Shown: one piece after another, positions 26,401 through 39,263 of the stretch | Numbering within the stretch: position 1 is the first letter of the stretch | Layout of the letters: each line of letters opens with the position of its first letter | From: Dipetalonema caudispina | Lineage: Eukaryota > Nematoda > Chromadorea > Rhabditida > Onchocercidae | NCBI GenBank assembly: GCA_013365325.1 | Contig: JABVXV010000010.1 | Coordinates: forward strand, 530,268-594,267 | Length of the DNA stretch: 64,000 nt | Direction of reading: 5' to 3' | Made by a program: the position numbers and the translations under genes | The notes under the pieces: generated by a model | Told to the model about the DNA's origin: nothing | Databases searched by the model: none | The model's input: only the letters and a program-made list of their open reading frames with translations

Positions 26401-27253
26401 GTGCTGAAATCAAAGTTTATGTCACGAAAACTATTCTTTGTTATGTAGTGCTATACTGTAACAATAACTGGACCAATTTCTTTGCATCAATTTTGTAATA
26501 GAGCATTTTCATAATAATTCTTCCAATGTTCCACTCTTTTCATCATAACTATTATATAAATTTCGTGCGCAAGTAGTACATCAAAATCCTAACATACCTC
26601 TTTTCTTAATCGGCACTTTTGCAAATAAATCCGAACAATGAAATTTCATGGATAAATAATGGAAAAGAGAATTCTGAAACGGCTATCAAATGTAAACACT
26701 TACTGAAAATTATTTGAACCACGTATACATATTGAATAGTGGTATCTGTTTCTGAGCAAATTCCGGATGAATTATTTGGTTTTCCACAACCTTGTATGAT
26801 TTCCTGTTGTTCCAGAGAACAAAAAATAAAAAATCATTATTACAAATTCCCAAACTGTTATGTCAGAAATATGCTTACTTACAAGCTAAGCAAACACAAT
26901 TCAAAATGCAACAGTCTGCTCTATTTCTTTTAAATTAATTCGAAAAATGGAAATTTTTCACCGCTGAAATCTTTATCAATTTCTTTTGAAGCAGTATGCA
27001 CGTTTGAGTTAAAACCTATTAAACAGCAAAAACACCAAGATAATGGATAGGCTAATAGGTAACTCACTGTACCCGGTCAATGAAAAAATCAGTATTCTAT
27101 ATGTGTCAATAAAAGGTCTTAAATTATATCCTACGATAACATCAGACGAAATTATTCCAATTGCATAATGATTTTCTCGAACTAGATTTCCAAATGGTAA
27201 CAGAATACATGAATGCTAAACAAAAGGTATAATTTCGAAACAAAGTGTAATCA
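20474..27253. other. Long AT-rich intergenic region
   Basis: 6.8 kb between the 5' end of the inositol transporter and the 3' end of the FASTK-like gene, both on the - strand. It should contain the transporter promoter. Only short, low-complexity open frames occur, and no exon with good splice sites plus conserved residues was found. Long T-runs lie at 26227-26254. Confidence 0.5.
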
Positions 27254-30200
27254 CTATCTACTTTCTTTCTCATCCGCGGCCTCTTCAAGTTTTGTTTTAA
27301 TGTGGGTGAATTGCTCCTTTAACGATGTGTTAGAATCAAAATCATCCTGTGAAAATAACACAGGAATAAACCCTTTGGCTTTGAGCAAACGAATATTTAG
27401 CAATGGTGGTCCCATCAGAGTGCTCTTATCGTCATCATCACACTGCAATTAATTAGGAAATAGGATTTTCATGGAAAGTGATTTACAAATAAAATGTCAT
27501 GAAAGTAATAATGGTCAATAAAAAATGAAAGCTAAGTGTGGCTTAGTAGGCATAAGGAATATTTCTCCAAGGGAAGAAGAAAAAATATCTGCGTGTAAGA
27601 AAAAAAAAACAAATTTAAAAGAAACGGTCGATAAAAACGGATACTCACTGGTAAAGTGCGATCTTTCCAGGACAGGTAAATCACAGCCAAACGAGGTATC
27701 TTCGTTTCCTTAAAAGAGCTCAATGGAACAAAACTATTCGCTTTAACATCAAGCTTGATAACTGCATTAACAAAAATCCCATCTTCAGTAAGAGCAGGAG
27801 GAAATGCATGTGAATTCACCGGAACCAATTTATGCAACAATGAATGAAAATACTGGACATTTCCTTCCTCACTCTTTCCGTAACGCAATTTCAAAGCCAT
27901 ATCATTCTGAAATTGAAAATGGTTTTCAGCTATTTAAAAAAATAAATACATATAAGGAAGTTTACCAAAAATCTCACTGACAAATATCTGGATAAAATAA
28001 AAAGAGATTTCCACGTAACTTTCGGTCAATTTTTCTTGAAAAATTCTCTTGTATACAACTATCCAAGATGTAGCAAAGAATTATTTATATCTGAAGGAAA
28101 TGCTTCAAGACAAACCAAAGTTGCTGACGAGAACTGCATAAGATCCAAAATATTCACTGAAGGTCCTTGATAGCTTTCATTTAATATTGCTTTCAAAAAC
28201 TGCTGAATTTGAGCAATAGTTGTTACAGCCATTAATTTTCGAAAACCGCTCAACCTAAAATCTAAACCGTCAATATAAACAAAAATACCGATTCGTATCG
28301 ATTTCCGAAAACGTATCTTGAGGGTTAAGAAAATTTTACAAAAAAAAAAATGAAAATTTTTGGAACCTTCCTAATACATTTGCGACGAATGACGGTTGTA
28401 TGACAGTTTGTGCCAATTTTGGTGATAGTCTGTCGCACGTTGCTAAAGCATAGACTGCGCTAAGCCATGCCTTCGGTGAATCAATACTTGAGGATGTCAA
28501 CTTTTCGCATAGATATCCACTGGCTTCTTGAATTAAATCACCTTTGCCAGCAATTGCACACCAATGTACGGCGTATGATAATTCGGTTGGAGCAGCATTC
28601 CTGATAAAATAGCAATCACAGCAGAAAAAATATTAGTACTCTTAATAAAAGTAACCTTTCTTCAAATGATCTAGAGAGGAATTAGAAGAAGCACAACAGA
28701 ATATAAAAATATATTCATTAGATCAATAATGATAATATGACAGTGACAACGATAATGTTAATGACAGTGATAGTGGAAATGGTAGTAATGGACATGATAG
28801 TGGGAATAATGATGACAATAGTGATAAGGCAGCAATAGTGACAATAGTAAATAATAACAATGATAATTACACTGACACTTTTAAATTGCTCCATGAAAGC
28901 TTTAAACCAACATTTGATTATTATTGATCCATGCAGCAATAGCATTCCATGTTCGCTGGTTGCCAATATGTAATTTCGCCATCGAACTAACAATCGCATT
29001 AATTTGCGACCACTTGGTAAAACGACTGATATTGGCAAAAGTTTCGTCAGCTATAATTCGTCGAAGTCTATTATCCATAAATCGTAATTTTGCAGCTGAC
29101 TGTGCTAATAACATCAGCTGGTCGACCTGAAAAAGGCGACCATCTCGTCACATCTCGTAACCCAACAACTGTCACATCGAGGATAATCAAAAAGTCGGAA
29201 TCAGATAGCTGTACCAACTTATGAAGCATAAGTAATATTTCAATGAAATATTACCGTTAAGTTCCTTTTATTATTCTCAAAAGTATTGCAGATGAGGTGC
29301 AAAACATGGGGCGGTCGACTTGAACTACTTGCCAAATTTGACATCAACCCAATGAGTTCATTAGAAGACATCGAAGATATACAGCTTTTTGCTTTTTCAA
29401 CAAATATGTTGAACCAACTGTCGTTTTTATTCCAACATACAATCACGGAAACGAGATCTTTTGGCTCTGTGATTTCACTAAAACATCTTTATTTATAAAC
29501 AACTCAAGAAAGCAAACGCTCTATCGACGGAAGTTAACTGGTATACATCTGAACCCTTTATGGCTTAAATACATAATAAGCTATCCGTATTATTGATCTT
29601 ATGCTGGTAGTGCTCTATGGCGAATAACAGAAACATCGTGAAATAAACTAAAATTGGAACTACTTAAAATACTGATAAATTTATGTAGTGAAAGAAATAC
29701 AACCTAATACGTTATCACACTATTAGAGATCCTATTTTAATCACTGTCTTAAAAACCTATTTTTTACCGAAAAAGAAACAACTTCAAATAAGTAAAAATA
29801 AAATGATACAAACCTTGCCTTCAGCTGCAACCATTCCCTCATCTGAAGGAATAAATCGTCGGGTAGGCGAATCTTTTTGCTACTCACTAAAGCAGCTAAA
29901 CGGACTAATGGTGAGACCGGGACAGAGAACAGATCAGTGGAAAATTGTTGTTTTAACACACCGACCAATGTTTCAAAGATGGATTCTTGGGTAAGTTCGA
30001 GGATAACTAGTGCGCACATAGCCTCAAGCGTCGAGTTCATATTCAACTTCTCATTTTTTAATGATTTGTCCATTTCAGCTAACAATCCTCTCAAAAATAT
30101 TAGTTTAACAAGTTAAATGGAAGTACGTAATAACATGTAAAACGCTTTCGGAAAAAACATTCTCTTCCTATCTCACACTAGTGATTTGAGAACTGTATTC

Positions 30201-31081
30201 CGGAGCTCCACTAAACACATCGCACTAAATATGACTTTTAACAGAGTGCAAACTACTGTTCAAAACCTTGAGAGCACTTTACACTATCATCTCAGTTCTT
30301 TCAACATAGCGAATATAAAAGTCAACTACGGATAATTAGAACTGGCTAAACTAATTCCAAGCTATTTCCAATGCGAACATATTTTTTAAATTGATTATCA
30401 GACTTACTGTTTCAAATAAACTGCTGCTTTCTGAATACCAACACTTTCATTAGCAAGTTCAGCAAAACGTGCTAAAACTTTTGCAGAAATTTCACCACTG
30501 ATTGGACCTTCCAGCTTTGAGCAAATCTAAAACCCCATTTTATGTGTAAAATACAGAGAATCAGATGCATCGCAAATTACTGATAAAGCATGCGAAACAC
30601 TAAAGGCAGAGGGAAGTTTCACATATTTTTATCACAACTTTAGTACAGGATAATTACAGGTTACTGAGAAGTGTATAAAGCACTCGACACTATTATTACT
30701 GCACTTATCACCAAAAAACAGATCCGTTTCGTGCAGTGCATGTTGTACCTGTTATCTACAAACATAACTGAAATAATTTAAGCTCGAAAGGTCTTCGCAC
30801 AATAGATTAACAAATAACTCAAAAATAAACCGTAAAATCACCTTCCTTAGGCCTTCAACACTTGTAGCAGTACTGATTTCAGCTCTTTCGACGCTGCTTT
30901 CTTGAGTGAGATTTGTAATCAGCAAATCCAAGCCGCATGCATTCGCACTGGGAGCTACTTCAGTTGAGTAGAAACGCTTCTTCACCACATTTGCTAACCT
31001 AATTTTTTGCGATTGTGTCCCCAAAAACTGGAAATTTAACGTGCGTCGAACAAATGATAATGAAAATCGAGATAGAGCCAT
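27254..31081 (-). CDS. Mitochondrial FASTK/RAP-domain-like protein
   Basis: Exons from the 5' end: 31081-30842, 30526-30408, 30089-29814, 29477-29255, 29126-28912, 28600-28367, 28254-~28120, 27906-27649, 27442-27254; roughly 640 residues. The first ~40 residues (MALSRFSLSFVRRTLNFQF, then KKRFYST) are rich in Arg, Ser and hydrophobics without acids, as in a mitochondrial transit peptide. The middle is built of helical Leu-rich stretches. The C-terminus reads RLAVIYLSWKDRTLP, then LMGPPLLNIRLLKAKGFIPV, which resembles a RAP domain: hydrophobic strand, L-G, conserved Arg/Leu, then K-G-F. FASTK-family proteins bind and process mitochondrial RNAs; that role is inferred here from layout, not from a catalytic motif. 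The junction between the exons at 28254 and 27906 is unresolved: no in-phase strong donor was found, and a small extra exon near 27988 is possible. Confidence 0.6.
28718..28880. repeat. Degenerate GA(T/C)AATGA-type satellite in an intron
   Basis: About 160 bases of diverged short repeats related to gatagtgacaatgataat, alternating purine-rich triplets. It sits in the intron between the exons ending at 28912 and starting at 28600 of the FASTK-like gene. Open frames across it are low-complexity artefacts. Confidence 0.7.
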
Positions 31082-33138
31082 CTCAACTCGCTTTATTTGT
31101 TGCTTCTTTCACTTTATGTCCATTAAGACTGCTTCAAAATTCACTTTCGGTTCTGAAGCAATACATTAACGATAATATTTTCCTCCCGATACATTCAGCC
31201 TTGCAACTTTCCGTTACGCAAGAAACGCGCCCTTGAAATTTCGATAATCTCCGAAGTTTAAGTTCTACTCGTCCTTTTCCCTCTAACACCCTAACTACAT
31301 TTAACCCGACCAATGGAAATATCATTCTGCGTTTTATAGCAATCCAAACTCAGTTTCAATCCCTAACACCTCCCATCTCTTTCGTTTTCTTATTGCCGCT
31401 CTTGCCATCACTGAAGAAATTTCGAAGAATAACAGTTCAAAATAAGTATATAAGACATTACTCCATTACGTCTTACTAATTTCTAGATCTTACTTTAGTT
31501 TGAAAACCAAGACTCAAAAATTTTTTGTTGGAAAGCTTTGTAAGCCAAACGGGTGCAGCATGAGGTAGAGGTAAAACACCTGTCTTCTACACTTCTTTTA
31601 TTTTCACTTCCTGTTACCTCTTGTCCTCTTGCTTTTGGTACCTAGCTGTTTCTCTTCTTTTCATTTATCAGAACTCTACTAATCGAGTTTTAAAATTTCG
31701 ATTAAAAATATCCGTTCCATGATTTCCGCTAAGAACCATTCTTAAGTAACATGTGAGTGCAAAATTCCGACTCTGACATTCCAGTCAAAAATCTTAACCG
31801 AAACTCTGGAAATACCACCTGTAATAAACCATGTCTTCTTTTATTTCCTAATAAATAGTCTAATTACCAGCATAATTACATACCACTGTGTAACAATATT
31901 TCTTCAATCCCAATGTAATGCCTCTTGTCATTCTTATCCATTCTTCATGCCTCCTCAATCATCGGCTCAGTAATCTTACATAAATACTTCGTCCCACTAC
32001 CGACCTTTCACCCCGTTAAACTCCCTATACGTCCTGAAACTCCGATGATACCATAACAACATCTCACACCCAAACCAGCTCCGTGTGTGTTGCATTCCCG
32101 TCGTATGCCGCTAGGAATGAAAAGAATAGTCTATAGTGAGACGCGAATTGTGATTCATGGGATTGATTGATCGCAAACGGTTCGAAGGAAGAAGGAGAAG
32201 AGCGGGATGAGGTGATTTGAATGGATAGTTGCGGGAAACATAGATATCAGTAATTTTTTTTCTAGCAGAATCACGACGACCTTTTACGGTATAAATTTGC
32301 ATCGCTTAAGTGCTGCACAAACTTCCAACAAAGAATGTAGATGTTTTATGCCGAAGGATACAGAAGAATTCTGATGAACTGTTATCGATAACATTTTCGA
32401 TTAACTTGCACTCTTTCTTCATGTGTAGAGTTACTCTCATGGAATTAGAGAATACGTGGATAAAGTATACTTCTCTACCCTCCTCCATGCAATGCAAAAA
32501 AAGACACCAGCATAGTAATCATAGACCGTAAAAGATCCTCATGGCTATCTTTGAGTTCCTTTACTTTTAAAATAACACCACGAGAAAAATTTAAAGTGCT
32601 TACTGAATAGTTTTAATATTCACCGGATGGAATTCAGCCTGTTCCTGCAATGTATTATTTGATGCAATATCTTAAACTGAATAAGTGTTTCAACATTTTG
32701 GCTCTATTGCCACTGATACATTTCGGCTGATTTCATCAGTACAAATAGATTGGCTCATCAAGGACATGATGTCAAAGATTTCCAGTTTCGATGCCAAACA
32801 ATCAGATGCTTTTTAAAACCCCTAATATCATCACAAATAATGTAAAAATATGGTATGAAAGAAGTCAGGTGCATGTCACAATTGGAACCCTGCCATATAT
32901 GAACAAATGGTCAATTCCGATGATTTACTGCTCAAACAAAATTTTGAAGATGTATATTGGAAGAACTTATAAGCAACAAGAAATGATTTCTTTGGTAAAT
33001 AAATAATTATAATAAGTTTATTAAAGAACGAGTCCAGGTTAGTAATAACACAGCAAGTAGCTAACTCTTTCACACAACTGCATTTCGAATCAATGAGTAG
33101 TTATCAGTTCGATAGTACAATCTCGGTTTATGAACGGC
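31082..33138. other. Intergenic region upstream of the FASTK-like gene
   Basis: 2 kb between the FASTK-like start and the stop of the RING gene, both on the - strand. The stretch 31250-32110 is markedly pyrimidine-rich on the + strand. It should contain the FASTK-like promoter and the RING gene 3' untranslated region. No coding exon was recognised. Confidence 0.45.
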
Positions 33139-36100
33139 TCACATGCTCTCATCATTTGCAGCTTTCTCTTTTGTCGTTGTATCAGCTCGAATTCGACGCA
33201 AAGTCAGCATCGGATACTCAACACTTGCTGTCCAATTGCTATATTCATATCTTGAATGCGATATATGGTCAGAGTTCTGAAGCCGAGAATGTTTGCGGCG
33301 AGTAAATCCACTTCCGTTAGCGCGGAGCTTGCTCGACGAGACGGCATTCCTAGAAATTTCATAAAATATGTTATAAATAATATCGTGACCACTATTGAGA
33401 ACAAATTACCTTGTTCTAAAGTGACCATGTGCCGCAATTTTTTAGAAGATATTTACAATTTTGTTTCGCCTAAGAACAGATAAATGATCAGTTAAATGAT
33501 GAACAATTTTTGCAAACCAATACTGTGAAGATCAGGTAACTGGGAAAAATTCATAACTGGGAAAAATTCTGGCCCTAAAAAGTATTACCACCCTTCTTGT
33601 TGCCACATTGATTTAATTGCATTTAGCAATTTTCTTCCAGAATGGAGTCTCTGTATAGAAGAAATAGTGAAAGACAAAGATAAACGACACGAAAATGTTT
33701 TAAAAATCACTTGAATTTTGTGTTGTTAAATTTTTGTGACTTCTTTCAAATGATATGCACTCATTATCACACTACTTTTGTAACAAATATAGACGGCTTT
33801 AATTGCCGTCTTCACTAATGTTAAGTGACCGTCACAAAATTACAAAAACTAATTAAGTCAAATTCTGTAAAAAGTTTACACTTTGAAAATAGATATACTA
33901 CATACTTCTGAGTACGTGACTCTTGTACTCCGGTTGTGTGATCTTTCTTCGAGAGAGTAATACTAGTGAGACTGTTGAACGGTGCAGTGGGACATTTCGC
34001 TAAGTCAGAATTTAATGCTGAGCACGTTGAAATTGACTCCTCACTCACAGGATTAACTTTTCTTTTCATTGATAAATCCAGTGGCTCGTCGGAAATTTGC
34101 GAGGACTGCAAAATTCTCTTTTTTGAGAAAGCTATCGATATATGACACGCAAAATCTGAACACCTCTTCGTATTGAGTGTACGGTGTCGAAACACATCGA
34201 AACGTGTTTCAGAAAATTCAAGTAACCCGTATCCCAAATATCAACTTCAAATATGTTGCACAAATAAGAAAAGGCACAAGCCTAATTTGGCAAATGTCCG
34301 TCAACTTCATCCAAACTTATAATTCGTCCTCCCCCCATTATAGAAAGCTCATGATATATTCGAAAATATTTTTCCCTCTAAAAAAAATATATACCAATGA
34401 ATTATCATTTGCAAGAATACTTGCATTATTCGTGGACATATCGCCATTTTCGGTAAAGATTCTTGTTTCCTCGACCTCGAAAAAACACATTTTTGAATTA
34501 TTGAAATAGTTTCAATATTTTACTTATTCTGAAACAATCCAAAAGAAAATGTCGTCAAAGTTTTTCGAGTTGTAGAAGATCCAACAACAAATTCATAAAC
34601 TTGATACCTGCACCGTTTCTTGTTCTCTCGAAAAATTTTGTTCACTTTCTGCAAAGCTTTTTACTGATAAAAACGTCATACATGACCGCATAAAAATATG
34701 TCAATGACTTATCAGATTTCAGAGGATATCTCTTCATGTTACTTCTTTTACAAAAGTCAGGAAAAGGCAAATATTTGCAGATAGCACAATATTGACGCCA
34801 CAATAAATAACATAGTTTGATTTACAACATTTCTCAGTTATAGTCATCAAAAAATAAAAAAAAAAAACTTTACATCTAAAAAAAGTGAATATCCACCTTT
34901 AGGTAATTGAACAGAAAACCTTAACAAGCGCTACTGCTGTTTTTCCGTATCTTAATCATAAATCTGAAAGAATATGGAATTGCTACCAATTTGTAAATCC
35001 TCTTTATATAATTCGCTATTAGTAAGAAGTACGAATTAACCTTGGACAGAGAGCGCTCTAAATCCCCATCGCAATGCTTGTTTTTCAAATTCTCGATGAC
35101 TATTAAGTGTACGTAGCAGTTCTCCTTTTAAATTTTTCAATGCGTTTTTGAGACTTGCTATTTCCCTGAAAACTTGAACAATCGAAATTTCTACGGCTAT
35201 TTCGAAGATGATAAAATTGACAGATACTTCAAGAGCAAGATCTAGACAGATTATTCCTCACTAGTTTTTTTCCATAAAAAAATGTTGTTCAGAAGTACAA
35301 ATTGCAGATGTGAATAAATACTGCAATAACTGTAAAGTACTTAGCATGTGGAATCAAACATTGTTAAGTAATCTGTACCTGCATATCGGCAAAATGTCAA
35401 AACTGGAAACTTGGAACTTACATTTCGAGCCGATATTTCACTTCCGAATTTTGCTTCGCTGCTTGAAGTTGATACCAAAGCTGCACAATCTATACAGACA
35501 TTTTGTGCAAAATTACATTTGTATATGGCAGTGAAACATACCGTTTCTTCCATAACATGAGAACTTTGGAATGCTTCAAATCCAATTTCACAAAAGAAAG
35601 GAAAAAACTTGGCAATAGTGACTTTAATTAGGAAACTGAATTTATATTTGTCGGCAGTCGAAAAAAGGACTCAACAGTCTGCTAAAATGTTTTTTCAAAG
35701 TAAGAGCAGTGGTCAAGAAACAATAAAAATGGCTAGAAAAGGCGACAAAACAAAAACTATGTTATGTATTGACACTTTACAAATTATTTCGACATCGCGA
35801 ATTTTGCTTAAGGTTGATTTCATATAGCATCCAATAAAATTGGATATGAAACCTTTTCAAAACTGTTGCTGAAAAGCAGTAAAATGCATACGTACGCAAT
35901 AAAAAATGTAGCGTTCAAATGTGAGTTTTGCCTTTGGTTAATTCTTTACAAGTGCAAGCAAAATGCAAGCCGCAACAATGAGATGAAAGCTATTAGATTT
36001 CCAATATACTCACCTTTCTAACCAAGCAGCGTTCCATCAAAACTTTCTGAGAATGTTGAAATGTGATTGTCTCTTTAATAAGTTTTTCTGCACTTTCGAT

Positions 36101-36812
36101 CAACAGTTTCGGGGGCTTCAGTATTTTGAAAGTATTTTAGAGTTTAAAAAGAAAAACTACAAAATATAACTGTTAGTTGAACCTAAAAGAAAAATCAAAG
36201 CATAGCATGCAATGTATTGAGACAACACCAACTACATAAAACTTTAATTTCGAGACGACTGAGAAGTAAACTGCAGAACTTCAAGTTTCTGTGTGTTGGA
36301 TATGCAGGTTAATTGTTGCATGGGGATTTTATAACGTTGATAAAGAACTGTAACATTTTACTTCTCGACAACACTTTGCAGAATAAAAAAATCTATTTAC
36401 GTGATAAAAAAAATATTGAAATGTAAATTGGCACGGACAGAAATGCATGCAAGCAAAGAGCAGAAAAGTGAAAATTATGTATGTATTCACAATTTTGCAT
36501 GATAATAGCAAATACCTACCATGAAGAATTTCTGTATATGTGGTGGTAATGTCGCATCAATTGCACGAGCTGTAATTTCAGTTCGCTGACAAAACTTGCA
36601 AACTTTTGTCGTATCTGCAAGTGTCGCTTTTGGGATAGTAAAGAGGGAAAGGATTGGGCGGTTACAATTAACAGTAATGAGAAAGACCAACCAATATCAC
36701 CAAAACATTCGTTGCACAAGATATGCCCACAGCTGGTAAGGTGATAATTTGGAACGAGAGCCCAGTTTTCCGGACGTCGTGTGCAACTGTTACAGTGGAA
36801 CCAGAACTCCAT
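33139..36812 (-). CDS. RING-finger, coiled-coil protein of the ZHP/RNF212 meiotic family
   Basis: Family members are SUMO/ubiquitin E3 ligases that mark crossover sites on meiotic chromosomes. Exons from the 5' end: 36812-36692, 36614-36520 (acceptor 36626 also fits), 36115-36014, 35489-35422, 35165-35041, 34663-34608, 34105-33906, 33349-33139; 325 residues, near RNF212 (~300) and ZHP-3 (~390). An N-terminal RING reads HCNSC, then LTSCGHILCNEC, then VCKFC, immediately followed by LPPHIQKFF, the conserved step after this RING. The next three exons are a charged coiled coil (IESAEKLIKETI to NALKNLKGELLRTLNS). The tail is Ser-rich, with EPLDLSMKRK and a basic segment, as is usual here. The start at 36812 was chosen because a splice acceptor lies 45 bases upstream and the residues match the family N-terminus. 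Which paralogue (ZHP-1 to -4) cannot be said by eye. Confidence 0.8.
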
Positions 36813-36857
36813 CACTTCTATTCCACCGCAGATTTCGCTAATTAAAGCGTACGTTAA

Positions 36858-36868
36858 CTGAAATCCAA
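36858..36868 (-). promoter_or_regulatory. Acceptor before the RING gene start
   Basis: On the - strand gttggatttcag ends at 36858, leaving a 45-base leader before the ATG at 36812. It is a candidate spliced-leader site. If it is instead an ordinary acceptor, an upstream exon around 36896 would exist. Confidence 0.5.
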
Positions 36869-37610
36869 CAAGAAATGATTGCACAACATCACGCACTCTT
36901 TACTTACGCCATGGAAGCATCAATAAATTAGACCTACCAATAAATGACAGTCCGATGTGTCTGTCCGCACAACAATCGACTGACTGCGCAACTGCCATAT
37001 CACGCCATCATATTCACGCAAGAACTAGTAGTGGTGACGACAAGGTAAGAAATAGCACAGTAAGGTGGACAAAGGAAGCTAGAGAGAATCATCGAGAATA
37101 AGAATGGTTGAGGAATCAGGTCGTCCGTCATTTTATTCAGTAACATCAGCTGACACGGTTACATTCCGGTACCCTCTCTTCTGGTGTACCATATCGTTTT
37201 TCAGGATATAAGTAAAAGAATTCATTGTGATTTGAATGCTTGGGATTGTTTTTTCGGTTCAGCTGTTCAAATGTGATGTAAAAGGAACAAAAAATTCTGT
37301 TTCCGTCCTATTTGAAATAATCCGAAGTTGACAAATCATTCATTTGTTCTTGACTTGACTTTGTCGTAGAAACTTTGTTAATGGACGAAGAGTGAACGTT
37401 ATTAAAGTAAGAATGGTTCTTTTAAGTTTCACCTAGTAAATACCGACGTTTCAAAATATAAGTCCATAATCTTTTCTTTGCTTCTAAACTGGAATCTAAG
37501 ATGTATAAAACAATATTTTAGAAGCAACTGTTTGCAAAACGAATGCAACGAAATTATTTTTTTTTAAAATTTATTTCTTTCAGGATTCAATTAAAATGGA
37601 AGAATCTTTA
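36869..37610. other. Spacer between RING gene and modular membrane protein gene
   Basis: About 740 bases. It should hold the RING gene promoter and the 3' untranslated region of the large gene. An AATAAA on the - strand directly overlaps the stop of the large gene (about 37608-37613). No other gene was seen. Confidence 0.5.
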
Positions 37611-39263
37611 TTAATAGTAAATAGTGGTACGACATCGTTGACGTTCGCCAGGTGTTTGAAGGACTGTATGCACTTCATGTACATCACTCCCTTCATTTAC
37701 TGTTTGTTGGTAATACTGGCCGTTTTCTGATGCCATCTGAAAATTTCTTTTCGTTTAAGTTGAAAAAGTAATTTAGAAAACAATAAAATAATTACGGTAC
37801 AAATTGGAATCGCTGCAAACTTAGTCCCACCTTCTTCGATCATCTAACTATAATTCATGTGTAAACAGATAAGTTATGCCATTTCCATTTCCTGGATCAG
37901 ATTTTAGTAATAAAACGTCCTCACCAATTGTTCAAAATGTCCCGAAGTACCGCTATTATCAGTGTTTGCTATGGTTGTCGGTATTGCACAACCAGTACGG
38001 ACTGCGCTTTGAGAGATACCACCCGATGATGATTCATTTTCTGTTCTTTTTTTGTACATAAAATGCTTTAAAACTCAACTTTAGTGTTGTAATCTGAATG
38101 CAAGATGTGATCTTGTAAACATCTTCTGACTGTTTTTCAAATTTAAACCTATGTAAGCATTAATAAAAATTATAATTTTTTACAAAATCCCATAAGGAAA
38201 ACACTAACGCAAGCATAGAATAGTAACATTAAAACGATGATCGTAAGAATGATCGGAACTCCAACTAACACTGCAAATTTTAGTCATTATGTACGAATTT
38301 GAGATTTATCTGAAAGTATATTTTCGGAAATTTGATAAACAAATCATTTGGCATCCTTTATTTCTCCTAAATTCGAATCTTAAAACTTCGAAATCCATTT
38401 TGAACTATTTCAAAGTTACTTTACCGCATAAAAATAACTTTTCGCACAACGCTTTTTTTTCTACAATCCGATGACTGGTCCAAGAATGCGGTTCCGCCCG
38501 ATAAATATCGCCATTGTAGGTGAACCGGAAAGAGCCATCACTGACCTGATTATGTAAAAGTTTAAATGATTAATATTGGAATAAATTTGGAGAACGTAAG
38601 ACTTTCCATAAGATTCCAGATTTATCAATGCAAAATACGACAATATTGCCTCTAAATAACATAACACCTACCACAGTGGAGATACGAGCTGCCTTTAATT
38701 TAGCATCTTCACTTTTCAATGTAAACTGTACCATATTGTCATCATGGATAACAATATCCCTCAATTCGCTATCATTGACATCGAATCTTTTCTTTAGGTA
38801 CTCACGAAATGCTCTGTAATACCCTGAGAAAATTATGAAATTTGCTTGAACGAAGAAAGTGTAAAAGTATCAAAGTAATTCTGGAAATTCCGAATAGCAA
38901 GCATCTTGAAAACTCGAAGTCTAAATATTTTCTGTTCGATTTTAAGTAATTTAAAAAAGTACGATTTAACAACATACTCGTTTATATCTTGTTGATGTTT
39001 TTCACGAAACAAAGGTCCCGTGAGGAAAAATCCCAACTGATAAGTTTCAACTACTTTGTCAGTATCAGTGGAGAAACCATTCAGATTAACACCGACATCC
39101 AAGCAGAATTTTTCGCAATCTCTTTTATTGATGAAGTTATTTGAATTGCCAGAACAGCCTCCGTAGTTAAATGAAATACAAGTTTTATTCGTGTAATCGT
39201 AATAATATCGCTTAAGGCTGACTGCGCAAAGTCCAGCATCCAGCGGCAAACTACAGACATATC
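37611..39263 (-). other. C-terminal block: Kunitz domain, SEA-like region, membrane helix, tail
   Basis: The Kunitz domain (39263-~39090) has all six Cys and FNYGGCSGN; Ala follows the second Cys, the P1 site. The region after it (39080-38425, from VVETYQLGFFL to RFTYNGDIY) has the length and strand/helix pattern of a membrane-proximal SEA domain, but this is tentative. The helix VLVGVPIILTIIVLMLLFYA (38270-38209) is followed by HFMYKKRTENES, fixing the tail inside. Tail exons are 38065-37925 and 37736-37611, ending in TIYY. Confidence 0.7.

Noticed and set aside
20474..27253. Search for transfer RNA genes, bacterial (Wolbachia-like) insertions or transposase genes
   Set aside because: No cloverleaf with a recognisable B-box, no bacterial-type long ORF and no DDE or reverse-transcriptase motifs were seen by eye. 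A covariance or protein search could still find short remnants.
28718..29038. Open frame of ~106 codons rich in Ile/Thr/Val on the - strand
   Set aside because: It mostly translates a degenerate short tandem repeat in an intron; the overlapping exon is read in another frame.
32791..33306. + strand short open frames upstream of 33310
   Set aside because: The right part is antisense to the last exon of the RING gene (33349-33139), which has a proper acceptor and joins in phase; the left part shows no coding signal.
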